NCBI RefSeq assembly: GCF_016827605.1
Contig: NZ_JAEPJQ010000001.1
Location: 620,001-684,000 of the forward strand
DNA from: Hyunsoonleella ulvae
GTDB lineage: Bacteria; Bacteroidota; Bacteroidia; Flavobacteriales; Flavobacteriaceae
Reading direction: 5' to 3'
Length of the DNA stretch: 64,000 nucleotides
The stretch's first letter is position 1. Every line of letters starts with the position of its first letter. The translations under genes were made by a program, and so were the position numbers. The notes under the pieces were generated by a model. The model worked only from the letters and a program-made list of their open reading frames with translations. It did not search any database and had not been told where the DNA came from. Of the stretch, positions 24,554 through 34,042 are shown one piece after another.

Positions 24554-24642
24554 CGGAGAGCAAAGGAATCGAACCTTCATCACGCCTCGGCGTGAACTTG
24601 ATTAGCAGTCAAGCGTAACAAACCAATATTTACCTACTCTCC
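24554..24642 (-). tRNA. tRNA-Ser(GCU)-like
   Basis: 89 nt. Acceptor GGAGAGT/GCTCTCC, discriminator G (Ser identity), anticodon arm CTTGA-CTGCTAA-TCAAG (GCT), T arm AAGG-TTCGATT-CCTT. The long variable arm is a palindrome CACGCC-GA-GGCGTG similar to the block that replaces the T arm of the next unit upstream. The D arm is poorly paired. Confidence 0.75.
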
Positions 24643-24651
24643 ATTATTTTG

Positions 24652-24749
24652 TCTGAGAGATCACGCTCTAGCGTGACAACCTCTCGCTTCCAAAGCGAGT
24701 AAACCAATCATCCCTTCGGCTACGCTCAGGACAGGCTTCATCCTCTCAG
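24652..24749 (-). tRNA. tRNA-Pro(UGG)-like with palindromic D-loop and T-arm replacements
   Basis: 98 nt. Acceptor CTGAGAG/CTCTCAG and anticodon arm CTCGC-TTTGGAA-GCGAG (TGG) are intact. The D loop holds a 25-bp REP-like block (24712-24736) that differs at two positions from the block in the Phe-like unit (23491-23515). The T arm is replaced by TCACGC-TAGA-GCGTGA, so there is no TTCGA loop. Confidence 0.65.
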
Positions 24750-24754
24750 TTTTG

Positions 24755-24841
24755 CGGAAGGAGTGGGAATCGAACCCACACGAGTCGTTAACTCCTAACT
24801 GTTTTCAAGACAGCGACCACCACCTATTGGCTTGTCCTTCC
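24755..24841 (-). tRNA. tRNA-Ser(UGA), first unit of the array
   Basis: 87 nt. Acceptor GGAAGGA/TCCTTCC, discriminator G, anticodon arm CTGT-CTTGAAA-ACAG (TGA), class II variable arm, T arm GTGGG-TTCGATT-CCCAC. It begins only 13 bases after the U-tract of the terminator-like hairpin at 24859, leaving no room for a separate promoter. Confidence 0.82.
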
Positions 24842-24858
24842 AAATCATATCCATAAAA

Positions 24859-24884
24859 AAAGCACCTCTTTTTGGGAGGTGCTC
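24859..24884 (-). terminator. Terminator-like hairpin directly before the tRNA-like array
   Basis: Minus strand: AGCACCTC-CCAAAAA-GAGGTGCT followed by seven T. Ends the module that begins near 25078; the array could be reached by read-through or after processing of this hairpin. Confidence 0.8.
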
Positions 24885-25078
24885 TACTTTTTATTGTGTT
24901 ATATTAAATCAATTCATAACATAAGTATTCTCCCTAAATCGCAACATATTTTGCTCATAACTATAAAACAGCTCTAAGTACTTCGGCGAGCGAAGACATA
25001 AACTAAATGATAAACTATGTTGTAAATGAGATGTCATTATTCTTTTATTATTTGTTGTTTTTTGACATTGCAAATATG
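24885..25078 (-). ncRNA. Candidate small RNA or small ORF, module 2
   Basis: About 220 nt from a promoter-like CATATTTGC (25070-25078 region, minus strand) to the terminator at 24859. It resembles module 1 at 25285-25477: both start CATATTTGCAA, share TAGAGC-GT and AATAT-GCGATT-AGG blocks, and end with a hairpin plus TTTTTTTATGGA. A 42-codon frame (ATG at 25037, MTSHLQHSLS to NTYVMN) covers much of it. RNA or peptide cannot be decided. It also contains a CTTCG-CTCGC-CGAAG hairpin. Confidence 0.4.
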
Positions 25079-25284
25079 AAACCAATTTTTGAAACATACA
25101 AGAAAAATTTCAATTTAAATTATTGATTATCAATTACTTATGTTGTTTTTAAACAATAGAATTCCTGTCCGTATATCTACGGATATTGAACATTTTATAC
25201 AACAGTCTGTCTCCCAATTGTTTTCAGTTTCAATTTTCTATGTTACCTTTTTCTAGCTTCTAAACATTATTTTAAAAATTTCCA

Positions 25285-25477
25285 TAAAAAAAGCGCCCAG
25301 TTTTACTTGGACGCCTAAAATTTATAATGATTTATGGTCAATAATTGCTGCTAATTACTTCAAAAAACCACATAGCGTCCTAATCGCTCACTATATTCTG
25401 AACGAAAAACATAGAGACACGGCTCTATTTGTTGACTTGTATGTAATCTTTGTAATATCATTTGCTTTGCAAATATG
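25285..25477 (-). ncRNA. Candidate small RNA or small ORF, module 1, with terminator
   Basis: Starts after the nucleotidyltransferase gene with TTTG and CATATTTGC on the minus strand and ends in the hairpin AGGCGTCC/GGGCGCT plus seven T (25285-25316). A 33-codon frame (MILQRLHTSQQ to RYVVF) is possible. Related to module 2. Lies between the RNA-repair operon and the tRNA-like array. The stretch 25079-25284 between the two modules shows nothing else. Confidence 0.4.
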
Positions 25478-25492
25478 AGACTTTTTTTCAAA

Positions 25493-26554
25493 TCAATTCT
25501 TTTCTTTATAAAAACGCTCTCTGGTATGAATTAATAAATCGTTTATTTTATCTAAGTCTGGTCTTTCAGGCAAACTAGAAGCAGCATATAACGCTTCTAA
25601 TTCTAATTTTCGCTGTTCTGCCCAACTCACCAACTCGTCATATTCAAACTTACCATGCTTTACATCTAATAGGAATTCCCTATCCGAACGCCTTACATTA
25701 ATTATTCTTTCGGAAGCTATCTCCTTTGCCATGTGCAATAGCCTAAACGTATGCATCATGTTTTTGGAATCGTAATTTTTACCATGAGACACGGTTGTTT
25801 TATAGCGTTCTTCATTGCGTTTTTCAACCCAATCCCAATATTCCTTGTACTTTTTGCAATATGTTGAATAACCATCTTTGTTAAAGAATAGCATACCTAT
25901 AGCTTCTTCTCCCTTCGGTATAGAACTTAGAGCAACATCATTGGCTCTTTCATTCTTTATGATGCCTTTATAAGGAATCTCTAAACTATGATATAGATTA
26001 TTACAATCTTTAAGATGTGAAATATTAGCTATCCCACAATTTTCTTGTTTTATGTTTTTAATTTCCAAGAAAGTGCGCAAAGGCATTGTTTTTCCGCTTT
26101 CATACACCAAACAAAAATCTAAAACTGACTTGCGTTCCTTTTCAACTGGGTTTACAATTTTCTTTTCTAAACCTCTTGCTTTTTTGATTTGAGCATAAGC
26201 GTAATTAGCGAATGACTTTTCACATTGTTTAGACAAAAAATCATCTAATTTTATGTCATCAAATATCGGGTGCTTGTAAAGTATACATTCATCAGGCACA
26301 TTCAATAATTCTAAGATATTGGGATTATTTTTTGAACAAAGTTCTATAAACTTTCGTAGTTCGTAATAAACAATATCGTTAGATTCATTATTGATTTGAC
26401 CAATATAATCCAACCCATAAAATTGTGCTTTAGGAAGAATGAACACACCTCTTATATCTGTATCTGATGTAGGTGTGTCCAATCCATAAGCTCTACTTCC
26501 ACTTATACATTCAAAAATAATATGCCCTGATGCTTTTAATGCTTCTAGTGTCAT
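25493..26554 (-). CDS. Nucleotidyltransferase of the DNA polymerase beta-like superfamily
   Basis: 353 aa. N-terminal minimal nucleotidyltransferase core: ISGSRAYGLDTPTSDTDIRG has the GS motif (19-20) and the two catalytic aspartates (D31, D33). A helical C-terminal region with conserved NMMHTFRLLHMAKEI follows. Such enzymes transfer a nucleotide to RNA ends or to proteins. Last gene of the RNA-repair operon; its start overlaps the RlaP-like stop (TAATG). Probable substrate: broken RNA ends, by context. Confidence 0.85.
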   Translation of the reverse strand: MTLEALKASGHIIFECISGSRAYGLDTPTSDTDIRGVFILPKAQFYGLDYIGQINNESNDIVYYELRKFIELCSKNNPNILELLNVPDECILYKHPIFDDIKLDDFLSKQCEKSFANYAYAQIKKARGLEKKIVNPVEKERKSVLDFCLVYESGKTMPLRTFLEIKNIKQENCGIANISHLKDCNNLYHSLEIPYKGIIKNERANDVALSSIPKGEEAIGMLFFNKDGYSTYCKKYKEYWDWVEKRNEERYKTTVSHGKNYDSKNMMHTFRLLHMAKEIASERIINVRRSDREFLLDVKHGKFEYDELVSWAEQRKLELEALYAASSLPERPDLDKINDLLIHTRERFYKEKN

Positions 26555-27300
26555 TATTTTAGTGTTTTTAAAAACAGCTCATTAAAATCAGCTGGATTAG
26601 ATTTTCTATTAGCTAATTTATCTTTAACGCTGTTATTTTCATTAACTATATGTTTTACTAAATGTATTAAATCTGCTTCTACAGGGTCATTGCTTTTTTC
26701 AACACGTTCACTTTTTAAAGCGATAAGTGCATCTAATTTTGAATGATAGCTATCATCGATTAATGAATACATCTCCCTGAACAACACAGGTGGAATCGTT
26801 TCATTTTTATAAATCCAATTAGCACAAAGCGCAGTTCGGATAGCATAAAAGAAACTCTTCAATGTCATTTTTTCTGAGCCCAATGTTTCCTCAAAATTTT
26901 TATTCATACTATGAAAATGATAAAATCCAGAAACAGGGTTAAAGTTAGCATTTGCAACTTTTTTTATGGCATTTAAGAAATCATTATCTGCCCGATATAC
27001 AATTGGCGAAAATAACCATCCTGTGAAAGATGCGTTTGACTTTGCCAAAAGTCGCAATGCTTTGCGGATATCCCAACCTGAACCATCCAAATCATCTTCA
27101 GTCATAAATTGTATGGTATCGGTTTGCTCCCAAAGGTTTAAATACCATTCTTCTGAGTATTTGTAAACAAATCGTATATCATAATCGGAATCCGGAGAAG
27201 CAAAGCCCCAAGCCCTACTTCCTGATTCAACTGCGAATAAGATTTCTATGTTTTTATTTCGCTCTATTTCTGAGAGCTTATTTAATATTTTTGTTTTCAT
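26554..27300 (-). CDS. RlaP-type nucleotidyltransferase (RNA-repair pathway, Pol-beta family)
   Basis: 248 aa. Catalytic block VESGSRAWGFASPDSDYDIR at 24-43 with D39 and D41; the following DDLDGSGWDIRKALRLLAKSNAS segment is typical of RlaP-like proteins, which are linked by gene context to RtcB RNA repair. It overlaps the upstream membrane-protein gene by 23 bp and the downstream nucleotidyltransferase by 1 bp. Two different nucleotidyltransferases side by side suggest successive steps in rebuilding RNA ends. Confidence 0.88.
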   Translation of the reverse strand: MKTKILNKLSEIERNKNIEILFAVESGSRAWGFASPDSDYDIRFVYKYSEEWYLNLWEQTDTIQFMTEDDLDGSGWDIRKALRLLAKSNASFTGWLFSPIVYRADNDFLNAIKKVANANFNPVSGFYHFHSMNKNFEETLGSEKMTLKSFFYAIRTALCANWIYKNETIPPVLFREMYSLIDDSYHSKLDALIALKSERVEKSNDPVEADLIHLVKHIVNENNSVKDKLANRKSNPADFNELFLKTLK

Positions 27301-27765
27301 TTTCTAAATTTTTTACAGACCTTTCAATTATATCTATGAAAGATTTTGCATCATTTTTTCTTTTATAAAAGTGCTTGAAAGTACCGAAATGAATTTTATG
27401 AAAAAGCTGTCCGTTTTTAATTTTAACCAACCTTGGGAAATTTTGACCATTACAATCTTCAATCATATGATTGATTAAAATATCATTCTCATAATGATTT
27501 TTAACTTCAACAAAAGTTAGTTCTTCAAATTTATCCTTTAGCAAGGAAGAAAAATCGACATTATTATACCTAGCATACATAAAAAATATTTGATTATCAT
27601 TTTCATGACACAATCTTTTTAGATTTTTTTTGTCCTTTATTTTACTTATCAAATACCGTAAATAAAATATTATTCCAAAGGGAATTAAAACGATAACTCC
27701 TATAATTATCAAAGGAATAACAATAGCGATTTTAAAAATATCTGATACAGCTTTAAACAGTTTCA

Positions 27766-27766
<1 letters not shown>
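27278..27766 (-). CDS. Membrane-anchored protein of unknown function in the RtcB operon
   Basis: 162 aa. A long hydrophobic segment (about residues 10-38) is followed by basic KIKDKKNLKR and a ~115-residue soluble domain containing RYNNVDFSSLLKDKFEE and HKIHFGTFKHFYKRK. I do not recognise the family. Coupled to RtcB (stop/start overlap TAATG) and to the RlaP gene (23-bp overlap), so it belongs to the repair operon and may tether it to the membrane. Confidence 0.65.
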
Positions 27767-29163
<1,397 letters not shown>

Positions 29164-29247
29164 TTAAGCTCCGTTAGCTTCCCCGTCTAACGGAGCACTA
29201 CTTTTAAAGTCTTTCAAAAGACTTATTCATGATTCCGATACAAATAT

Positions 29248-29282
29248 TTTATCTATATGCGCAATATTTTTGCGTAGATAAA
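29248..29282. promoter_or_regulatory. Dyad operator/promoter between rtcB and the WYL regulator
   Basis: TTTATCTA (29248-29255) and TAGATAAA (29275-29282) form a perfect 8-bp inverted repeat; nested inside is CGCAA-TATTT-TTGCG. It includes a consensus -7 box TATTTTTG for the WYL gene, continued as TATTTTTGCGTA, the same 12-mer as in the Nudix regulator promoter. Likely operator of the WYL protein. Confidence 0.65.
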
Positions 29283-29314
29283 TTTATTCCTTATTTTTCA
29301 TTAAAATTTCATCT

Positions 29315-30328
29315 ATGGCTTTAAATAAAAATGCACTTATACGCTATAAGACCATTGACAAATGTCTTCAAAACAATTATAGGCAATGGACATTAGATGA
29401 TTTAATAGAAGCCTGTTCTGATGCCTTATATGAATATGAAGGTAGAGCTATTAATGTTAGTAAGCGAACAGTTCAGTTGGACATTCAAATGATGCGCAGC
29501 GATAAATTAGGCTACAATGCACCTATAGTTGTCTATAACAAAAAGTTCTACAAATACGAAGACGAAGATTACTCCCTAACTGATATTCCCTTGAATGAGA
29601 ATGACATGAATGTGCTTTCTGAAACTGTAGAAATGCTAAAACAGTTTAAAGATTTCTCTTTATTTTCTGAATTAGGGGGTATCATTCAACGCTTGGAAGA
29701 TAAAGTGTATACGGAAAAGACAGACCAATCCGCTATCATTCATTTGGATAAAAATGAAAAATTAAAAGGTTTAGAGCATTTGGATGTTTTATATCAGGCA
29801 ATCATCAAAAAAATGGTTTTAAAAATAAAATATCAGTCTTTTAAAGCTAGAGAGGCTTCTGAAATCATATTTCATCCCTACATATTAAAAGAGTTTAATA
29901 ACCGTTGGTTTCTAATAGGAAGACCCGGAGTTGAAGCTAAAAAAACTATAGTTACTTTTGCTTTAGATAGAATAGTTTCTATTGACTATGATACTTCGAT
30001 TACTTATAAGAATGATAATTTTAATGGAGATGAATATTACAGAGATGTTATTGGTGTAACAGTTTCTAATACCCGAGCAGAGCGAATTCAGTTTTGGATT
30101 GACAAAAAAAATGCGCCTTATGTAATCACTAAACCTTTCCATCGCTCCCAGCGACTAATAAAGAAAACTGAAGATGGTATCATTTTTAATATTTTTGTTC
30201 AGATTAACTTTGAGCTTGAACGCTTAATTTTAGGATTTGGCGATTCTATTGAAGTTATTAAACCAAAACGTCTTAGAGATAGAATGAAACAGAAGTTGGA
30301 AAAAGCAGCAGGTTTTTACAAAGAATAA
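29315..30328 (+). CDS. WYL-domain transcriptional regulator
   Basis: 337 aa: N-terminal winged helix (about 1-75, NVSKRTVQLDIQMMRSD), a WYL domain (about 150-240, containing KIKYQSFKARE and FNNRWFLIGRPG) and a C-terminal WCX-like extension. WYL domains bind nucleic acid or nucleotide ligands and control defence and repair operons. Divergent from rtcB with a shared 163-bp control region, hence probably its regulator. Confidence 0.88.
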   Translation: MALNKNALIRYKTIDKCLQNNYRQWTLDDLIEACSDALYEYEGRAINVSKRTVQLDIQMMRSDKLGYNAPIVVYNKKFYKYEDEDYSLTDIPLNENDMNVLSETVEMLKQFKDFSLFSELGGIIQRLEDKVYTEKTDQSAIIHLDKNEKLKGLEHLDVLYQAIIKKMVLKIKYQSFKAREASEIIFHPYILKEFNNRWFLIGRPGVEAKKTIVTFALDRIVSIDYDTSITYKNDNFNGDEYYRDVIGVTVSNTRAERIQFWIDKKNAPYVITKPFHRSQRLIKKTEDGIIFNIFVQINFELERLILGFGDSIEVIKPKRLRDRMKQKLEKAAGFYKE

Positions 30329-30366
30329 TCCAAAAAACCATTTAACCGTACAATTATAAAAACAAG

Positions 30367-30410
30367 AAATCCGCAACTTATTAATTAATAATTAGTTACG
30401 GATTTTCTTT
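30367..30410. terminator. Bidirectional terminator between WYL gene and tRNA-Leu
   Basis: Arms AAATCCGCAACT (30367-30378) and AGTTACGGATTT (30394-30405) pair with one mismatch; T-rich on the plus side. Confidence 0.6.
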
Positions 30411-30411
30411 G

Positions 30412-30496
30412 TACTGAAGGCGGGACTTGAACCCGCACGGCCATAATGGCCATTGGATTTTAAGTCCAACGTGTCTACCAATTCCACCACTTCAGC
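30412..30496 (-). tRNA. tRNA-Leu(UAA)
   Basis: Canonical class II cloverleaf: acceptor GCTGAAG/CTTCAGT, anticodon arm TTGGA-CTTAAAA-TCCAA (TAA), variable arm TGGCCATTATGGCCG, T arm GCGGG-TTCAAGT-CCCGC, discriminator A, no CCA encoded. A useful normal control for the aberrant array 5.5 kb away. Confidence 0.95.
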
Positions 30497-30528
30497 AACT
30501 TAATTGGTATATTTTAAGAAAGTATCAG

Positions 30529-30600
30529 AGCGAAAGACGGGATTTGAACCCGCGACCCTCACCTTGGCAAGGTGATGCTCTACCCCTGAGCTACTTTCGC
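30529..30600 (-). tRNA. tRNA-Gly(GCC)
   Basis: Canonical: acceptor GCGAAAG, D arm AGCTCAGGGGTAGAGC, anticodon arm TCACC-TTGCCAA-GGTGA (GCC), T arm GCGGG-TTCAAAT-CCCGT, discriminator T. Same orientation as the Leu tRNA 32 bp downstream, probably co-transcribed. Confidence 0.95.
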
Positions 30601-30717
30601 AGTATATTTATGAACATGCAATCTCTCGATTGCGAACCTACCTGCTCGTTAGGCAGGTGCAAATTTAAACTATTTCTAGAAAAAGCAAAGCCTTTCTGAA
30701 AAATAAATGCAACTTTT

Positions 30718-33330
30718 TTAAGCTTGTTTCTTTTTTACAAGTATTCGCTTAATTTCATTAAGTTTCATAAGTGCTTCTACAGGTGTAAGTGTGTCAATAT
30801 CGGTATGTAGAATTTCGTCTTTGATGTTTTCAAGCAACGGGTCATCTAAATTAAAGAAACTTAATTGCATATCATCGCTTAGGGTTTTTACCTTATCTGT
30901 TAACTCTTCGCTTGAATGTGATTTTTCTAACTTCTCCAAAATTTTATTGGCACGTCTCAACACTTGCTGGGGCATTCCCGCCATTTTTGCTACATGTATA
31001 CCAAAACTATGTGCGCTTCCACCTTCAACCAATTTTCTTAAAAATAAAACATTGTCTTTGAGCTCTTTTACAGAGACATTGTAATTTTTTATACGCCCAA
31101 AGGTTTCACACATTTCGTTAAGTTCGTGATAATGGGTAGCAAAAAGTGTTTTTGGCCTCGCAGGATGTTCGTGCAAATATTCGCTAATGGCCCAAGCAAT
31201 TGAAATACCATCATAGGTACTGGTACCTCGTCCTATTTCGTCTAAAAGCACCAAACTTCTATCAGATATATTATTTAAAATAGAAGCTGTTTCGTTCATT
31301 TCTACCATAAATGTAGATTCCCCCATAGAAATATTATCACTCGCCCCAACTCTGGTAAAAATTTTATCTACCACACCTATTTTAGCTTCTTTTGCTGGTA
31401 CAAAACTTCCTATTTGTGCCAATAATACAATTAAGGCAGTTTGTCTTAAAATTGCAGACTTACCAGACATGTTTGGTCCAGTAATCATGATAATTTGTTG
31501 AGTCGTTCTATCTAGAAACACGTCGTTCGCTATATAGGCTTCTCCAATAGGTAATTGTTTTTCAATAACTGGGTGACGGCCATCTTTGATATCCAAATCA
31601 AAAGTATCGTCAATCTTTGGATACACGTAATTATTATCTTTTGCCAATTGTGCAAAACCGCATAAACAATCTAACTGTCCTACTAAGTAAGCATTTTGTT
31701 GCACAGCTTTAATGTATTGATGCATCCATGCTATCAACTCTGAGAACAATTGCTGTTCAATCGTCAAAATACGCTCTTCTGCTCCTAAAATTTTAGCTTC
31801 ATACTCTTTGAGCTCCTCAGTAATATAACGCTCAGCGCTCACTAAGGTTTGCTTTCTAATCCAATCTTCAGGAACCTTATCTTTATGCGTATTTCTTACC
31901 TCAATATAATAGCCAAACACATTGTTAGATGCGATTTTAAGTGATGTAATTCCTGTACGCTCACTCTCCCGCTCTAGCATATTGTCCAAGTAATCTTTTC
32001 CTGATTTTGACAAATCCCTGAGTTCATCCAATTCTGAAGAAAACCCCGTTGCAATGGTATGTCCTTTTAAAACATTTACAGGTGCTTCTTCGTTAAGTGT
32101 TAATTTAATTTTATCCCTTAAAATGTCGCAACTTTGAAGATTATCTCCAATAATTCTTAGAGATTCATTTTTAGAACCTGAAGCCACACTTTTAATAGGC
32201 ACAATAGCTTCTAACGAATTTTTAAGTTGTATAACCTCTCTTGGGTTTACTTTTCCTGTGGCGGTTTTAGAAATTAAACGTTCTAAATCTCCAATGTGTT
32301 TGATATGATTTTGAATCTTTTGGAAGACATCCTCTTGCTTAACCAAAAAATCGACTACCTCGTGGCGTTGTTTAATTTTGTCAATATGCTTTAGTGGTAA
32401 TGCCAACCAGCGTTTTAACAACCTTCCACCCATGGGAGATATGGTTTTATCAATCACATTTAACAGTGTAACGGCATTATTGTTTGTAGAATTATACAAC
32501 TCCAAATTTCTGATGGTAAACTTGTCCATCCACACATAATCATCTTCCGCTATACGTGCAATAGATGTAATATGCTGCAATTTATGATGCTGTGTTTCTC
32601 CTAAATAGTGTAATATGGATCCCGAAGCTATAATACCTTCGTATAAATCTTCAATACCAAAACCTTTTAGTGTTTTTGTATTGAAATGCTTGGTTAAAGT
32701 TTCGTAAGCATAATCGGTTTGATATACCCAGTCTTCTAAATAAAATGTATGAAAGTCATCTCCAAAAGTTTCAAGGAACAATGCCTTTTTTTGTTTAGAA
32801 ACTAAAACTTCACTAGGATTAAAATTTTGAAGTAGCTTATCAACATACTCTGCATTTCCTTGAGAGGTTAAAAACTCTCCTGTTGAAATATCCAGAAACG
32901 ACACACCAATATATTTCTTATCAAAATATACTGAGCACAAAAAGTTGTTAGACTTTGATACTAAAACCTCATCATTTAAAGCAACTCCGGGAGTTACTAA
33001 TTCCGTAACACCACGTTTTACAATTGTTTTAGTTTGCTTTGGGTCCTCTAACTGATCGCAAATAGCAACACGTTCTCCTGCTTTTACCAGCTTTGGCAAA
33101 TATGTATTAAGCGAATGATGCGGAAATCCTGCCAACTCTGTTTCGCTCTCACTACCCGCACCACGTTTGGTTAAAATAATACCTAAAATACCAGCGGCTT
33201 TCACAGCATCACTCCCAAAAGTCTCATAAAAATCACCTACACGAAACAATAATAAAGCATCGGGATATTTAGCTTTAATAGCATTGTATTGTTTCATTAA
33301 AGGGGTTTCTTTTTTTGCTTTTTTAGCCAA
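30718..33330 (-). CDS. mutS: DNA mismatch repair protein MutS
   Basis: About 870 aa from a TTG start at 33330 ([16 protein letters not shown], matching relatives); an ATG 16 codons upstream is possible. Mismatch-contacting FYE motif in VGDFYETFG, connector and lever domains, Walker [21 protein letters not shown] Walker B/signature region, and ATHYHEL. Recognises base mismatches and starts repair with MutL. Ends 118 bp from tRNA-Gly; divergent from the TrmH-like methylase. Confidence 0.95.
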   Translation of the reverse strand: MAKKAKKETPLMKQYNAIKAKYPDALLLFRVGDFYETFGSDAVKAAGILGIILTKRGAGSESETELAGFPHHSLNTYLPKLVKAGERVAICDQLEDPKQTKTIVKRGVTELVTPGVALNDEVLVSKSNNFLCSVYFDKKYIGVSFLDISTGEFLTSQGNAEYVDKLLQNFNPSEVLVSKQKKALFLETFGDDFHTFYLEDWVYQTDYAYETLTKHFNTKTLKGFGIEDLYEGIIASGSILHYLGETQHHKLQHITSIARIAEDDYVWMDKFTIRNLELYNSTNNNAVTLLNVIDKTISPMGGRLLKRWLALPLKHIDKIKQRHEVVDFLVKQEDVFQKIQNHIKHIGDLERLISKTATGKVNPREVIQLKNSLEAIVPIKSVASGSKNESLRIIGDNLQSCDILRDKIKLTLNEEAPVNVLKGHTIATGFSSELDELRDLSKSGKDYLDNMLERESERTGITSLKIASNNVFGYYIEVRNTHKDKVPEDWIRKQTLVSAERYITEELKEYEAKILGAEERILTIEQQLFSELIAWMHQYIKAVQQNAYLVGQLDCLCGFAQLAKDNNYVYPKIDDTFDLDIKDGRHPVIEKQLPIGEAYIANDVFLDRTTQQIIMITGPNMSGKSAILRQTALIVLLAQIGSFVPAKEAKIGVVDKIFTRVGASDNISMGESTFMVEMNETASILNNISDRSLVLLDEIGRGTSTYDGISIAWAISEYLHEHPARPKTLFATHYHELNEMCETFGRIKNYNVSVKELKDNVLFLRKLVEGGSAHSFGIHVAKMAGMPQQVLRRANKILEKLEKSHSSEELTDKVKTLSDDMQLSFFNLDDPLLENIKDEILHTDIDTLTPVEALMKLNEIKRILVKKKQA

Positions 33331-33508
33331 TGGAAAGTTGTTTTTAAGTGTTACTTTTGACAAAATTGTAGCATGCAATGTACTATTAATTTCATGTTTT
33401 TTTAAGCTGAAAAACTACAAGTTATCTACAATTAAAGTGAGATTTCAACAATTAATAAAAAGACCTGTTAGGTTTTCGGAACTTGACAAGTCTGAAGTGA
33501 AACAAAAA

Positions 33509-34039
33509 GTGAGGAAACTAAAAAATAGTGAATTAGACAGATTAAGTGTTGACGGCTTTAAATCAGCAAAAAAAGCACCAATCATCATTATTCTTGACAA
33601 TATCAGGAGCTTGAACAACATCGGTTCAGTATTTAGAACGAGCGATGCCTTTTTAATTGAAAAGATTTATCTCTGCGGTATTACTGCAAAACCGCCCCAT
33701 AAAGACATCCATAAAACCGCATTGGGAAGTACTGAAACTGTAGACTGGGCATATTTTGAAAGCACATTGGATGTAGTTGAAAAACTAAAAACCGAAAAGG
33801 TAAAAATATGTAGTATTGAACAAGCTGAAAATGCCGTCATGCTCAACGATTTTAACGTTGAAAATAACACCAAGTATGCCTTAGTTTTTGGCAACGAAGT
33901 AAAAGGCGTTGCTCAAGATGTTGTTAGTGCCAGTGATACTGTAATTGAAATTCCCCAATTTGGCACCAAACATTCTTTAAACATCTCTGTTAGTTGTGGT
34001 GTGGTAATTTGGGATTTATTTAGCAAAATGAAAGCATAA
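33509..34039 (+). CDS. TrmH/SpoU-family RNA methyltransferase
   Basis: 176 aa from a GTG start (MRKLKNSELDRL, as in relatives); longer in-frame starts exist upstream (GTG at 33437) but add non-conserved sequence. SPOUT signatures: NIRSLNNIGSVFRTSDAF, KTALGSTETVDW, ALVFGNEVKGVA and IPQFGTKHSLNISVSCGVV, forming the trefoil-knot AdoMet site. Likely 2'-O-methylates tRNA or rRNA. Its pairing with mutS is common in Flavobacteriaceae. Confidence 0.88.
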   Translation: MRKLKNSELDRLSVDGFKSAKKAPIIIILDNIRSLNNIGSVFRTSDAFLIEKIYLCGITAKPPHKDIHKTALGSTETVDWAYFESTLDVVEKLKTEKVKICSIEQAENAVMLNDFNVENNTKYALVFGNEVKGVAQDVVSASDTVIEIPQFGTKHSLNISVSCGVVIWDLFSKMKA

Positions 34040-34042
34040 AAG

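Noticed and set aside
23276-24841. CRISPR-like repeat array
   Set aside because: Repeated pieces are tRNA arms and palindromes at irregular spacing; no regular repeat-spacer pattern and no cas genes in the window.
24909-25097. 62-aa protein-coding gene
   Set aside because: The N-terminal half crosses the promoter-like CATATTTGC and has no coding look; only a shorter 42-codon frame remains possible and is noted under module 2.
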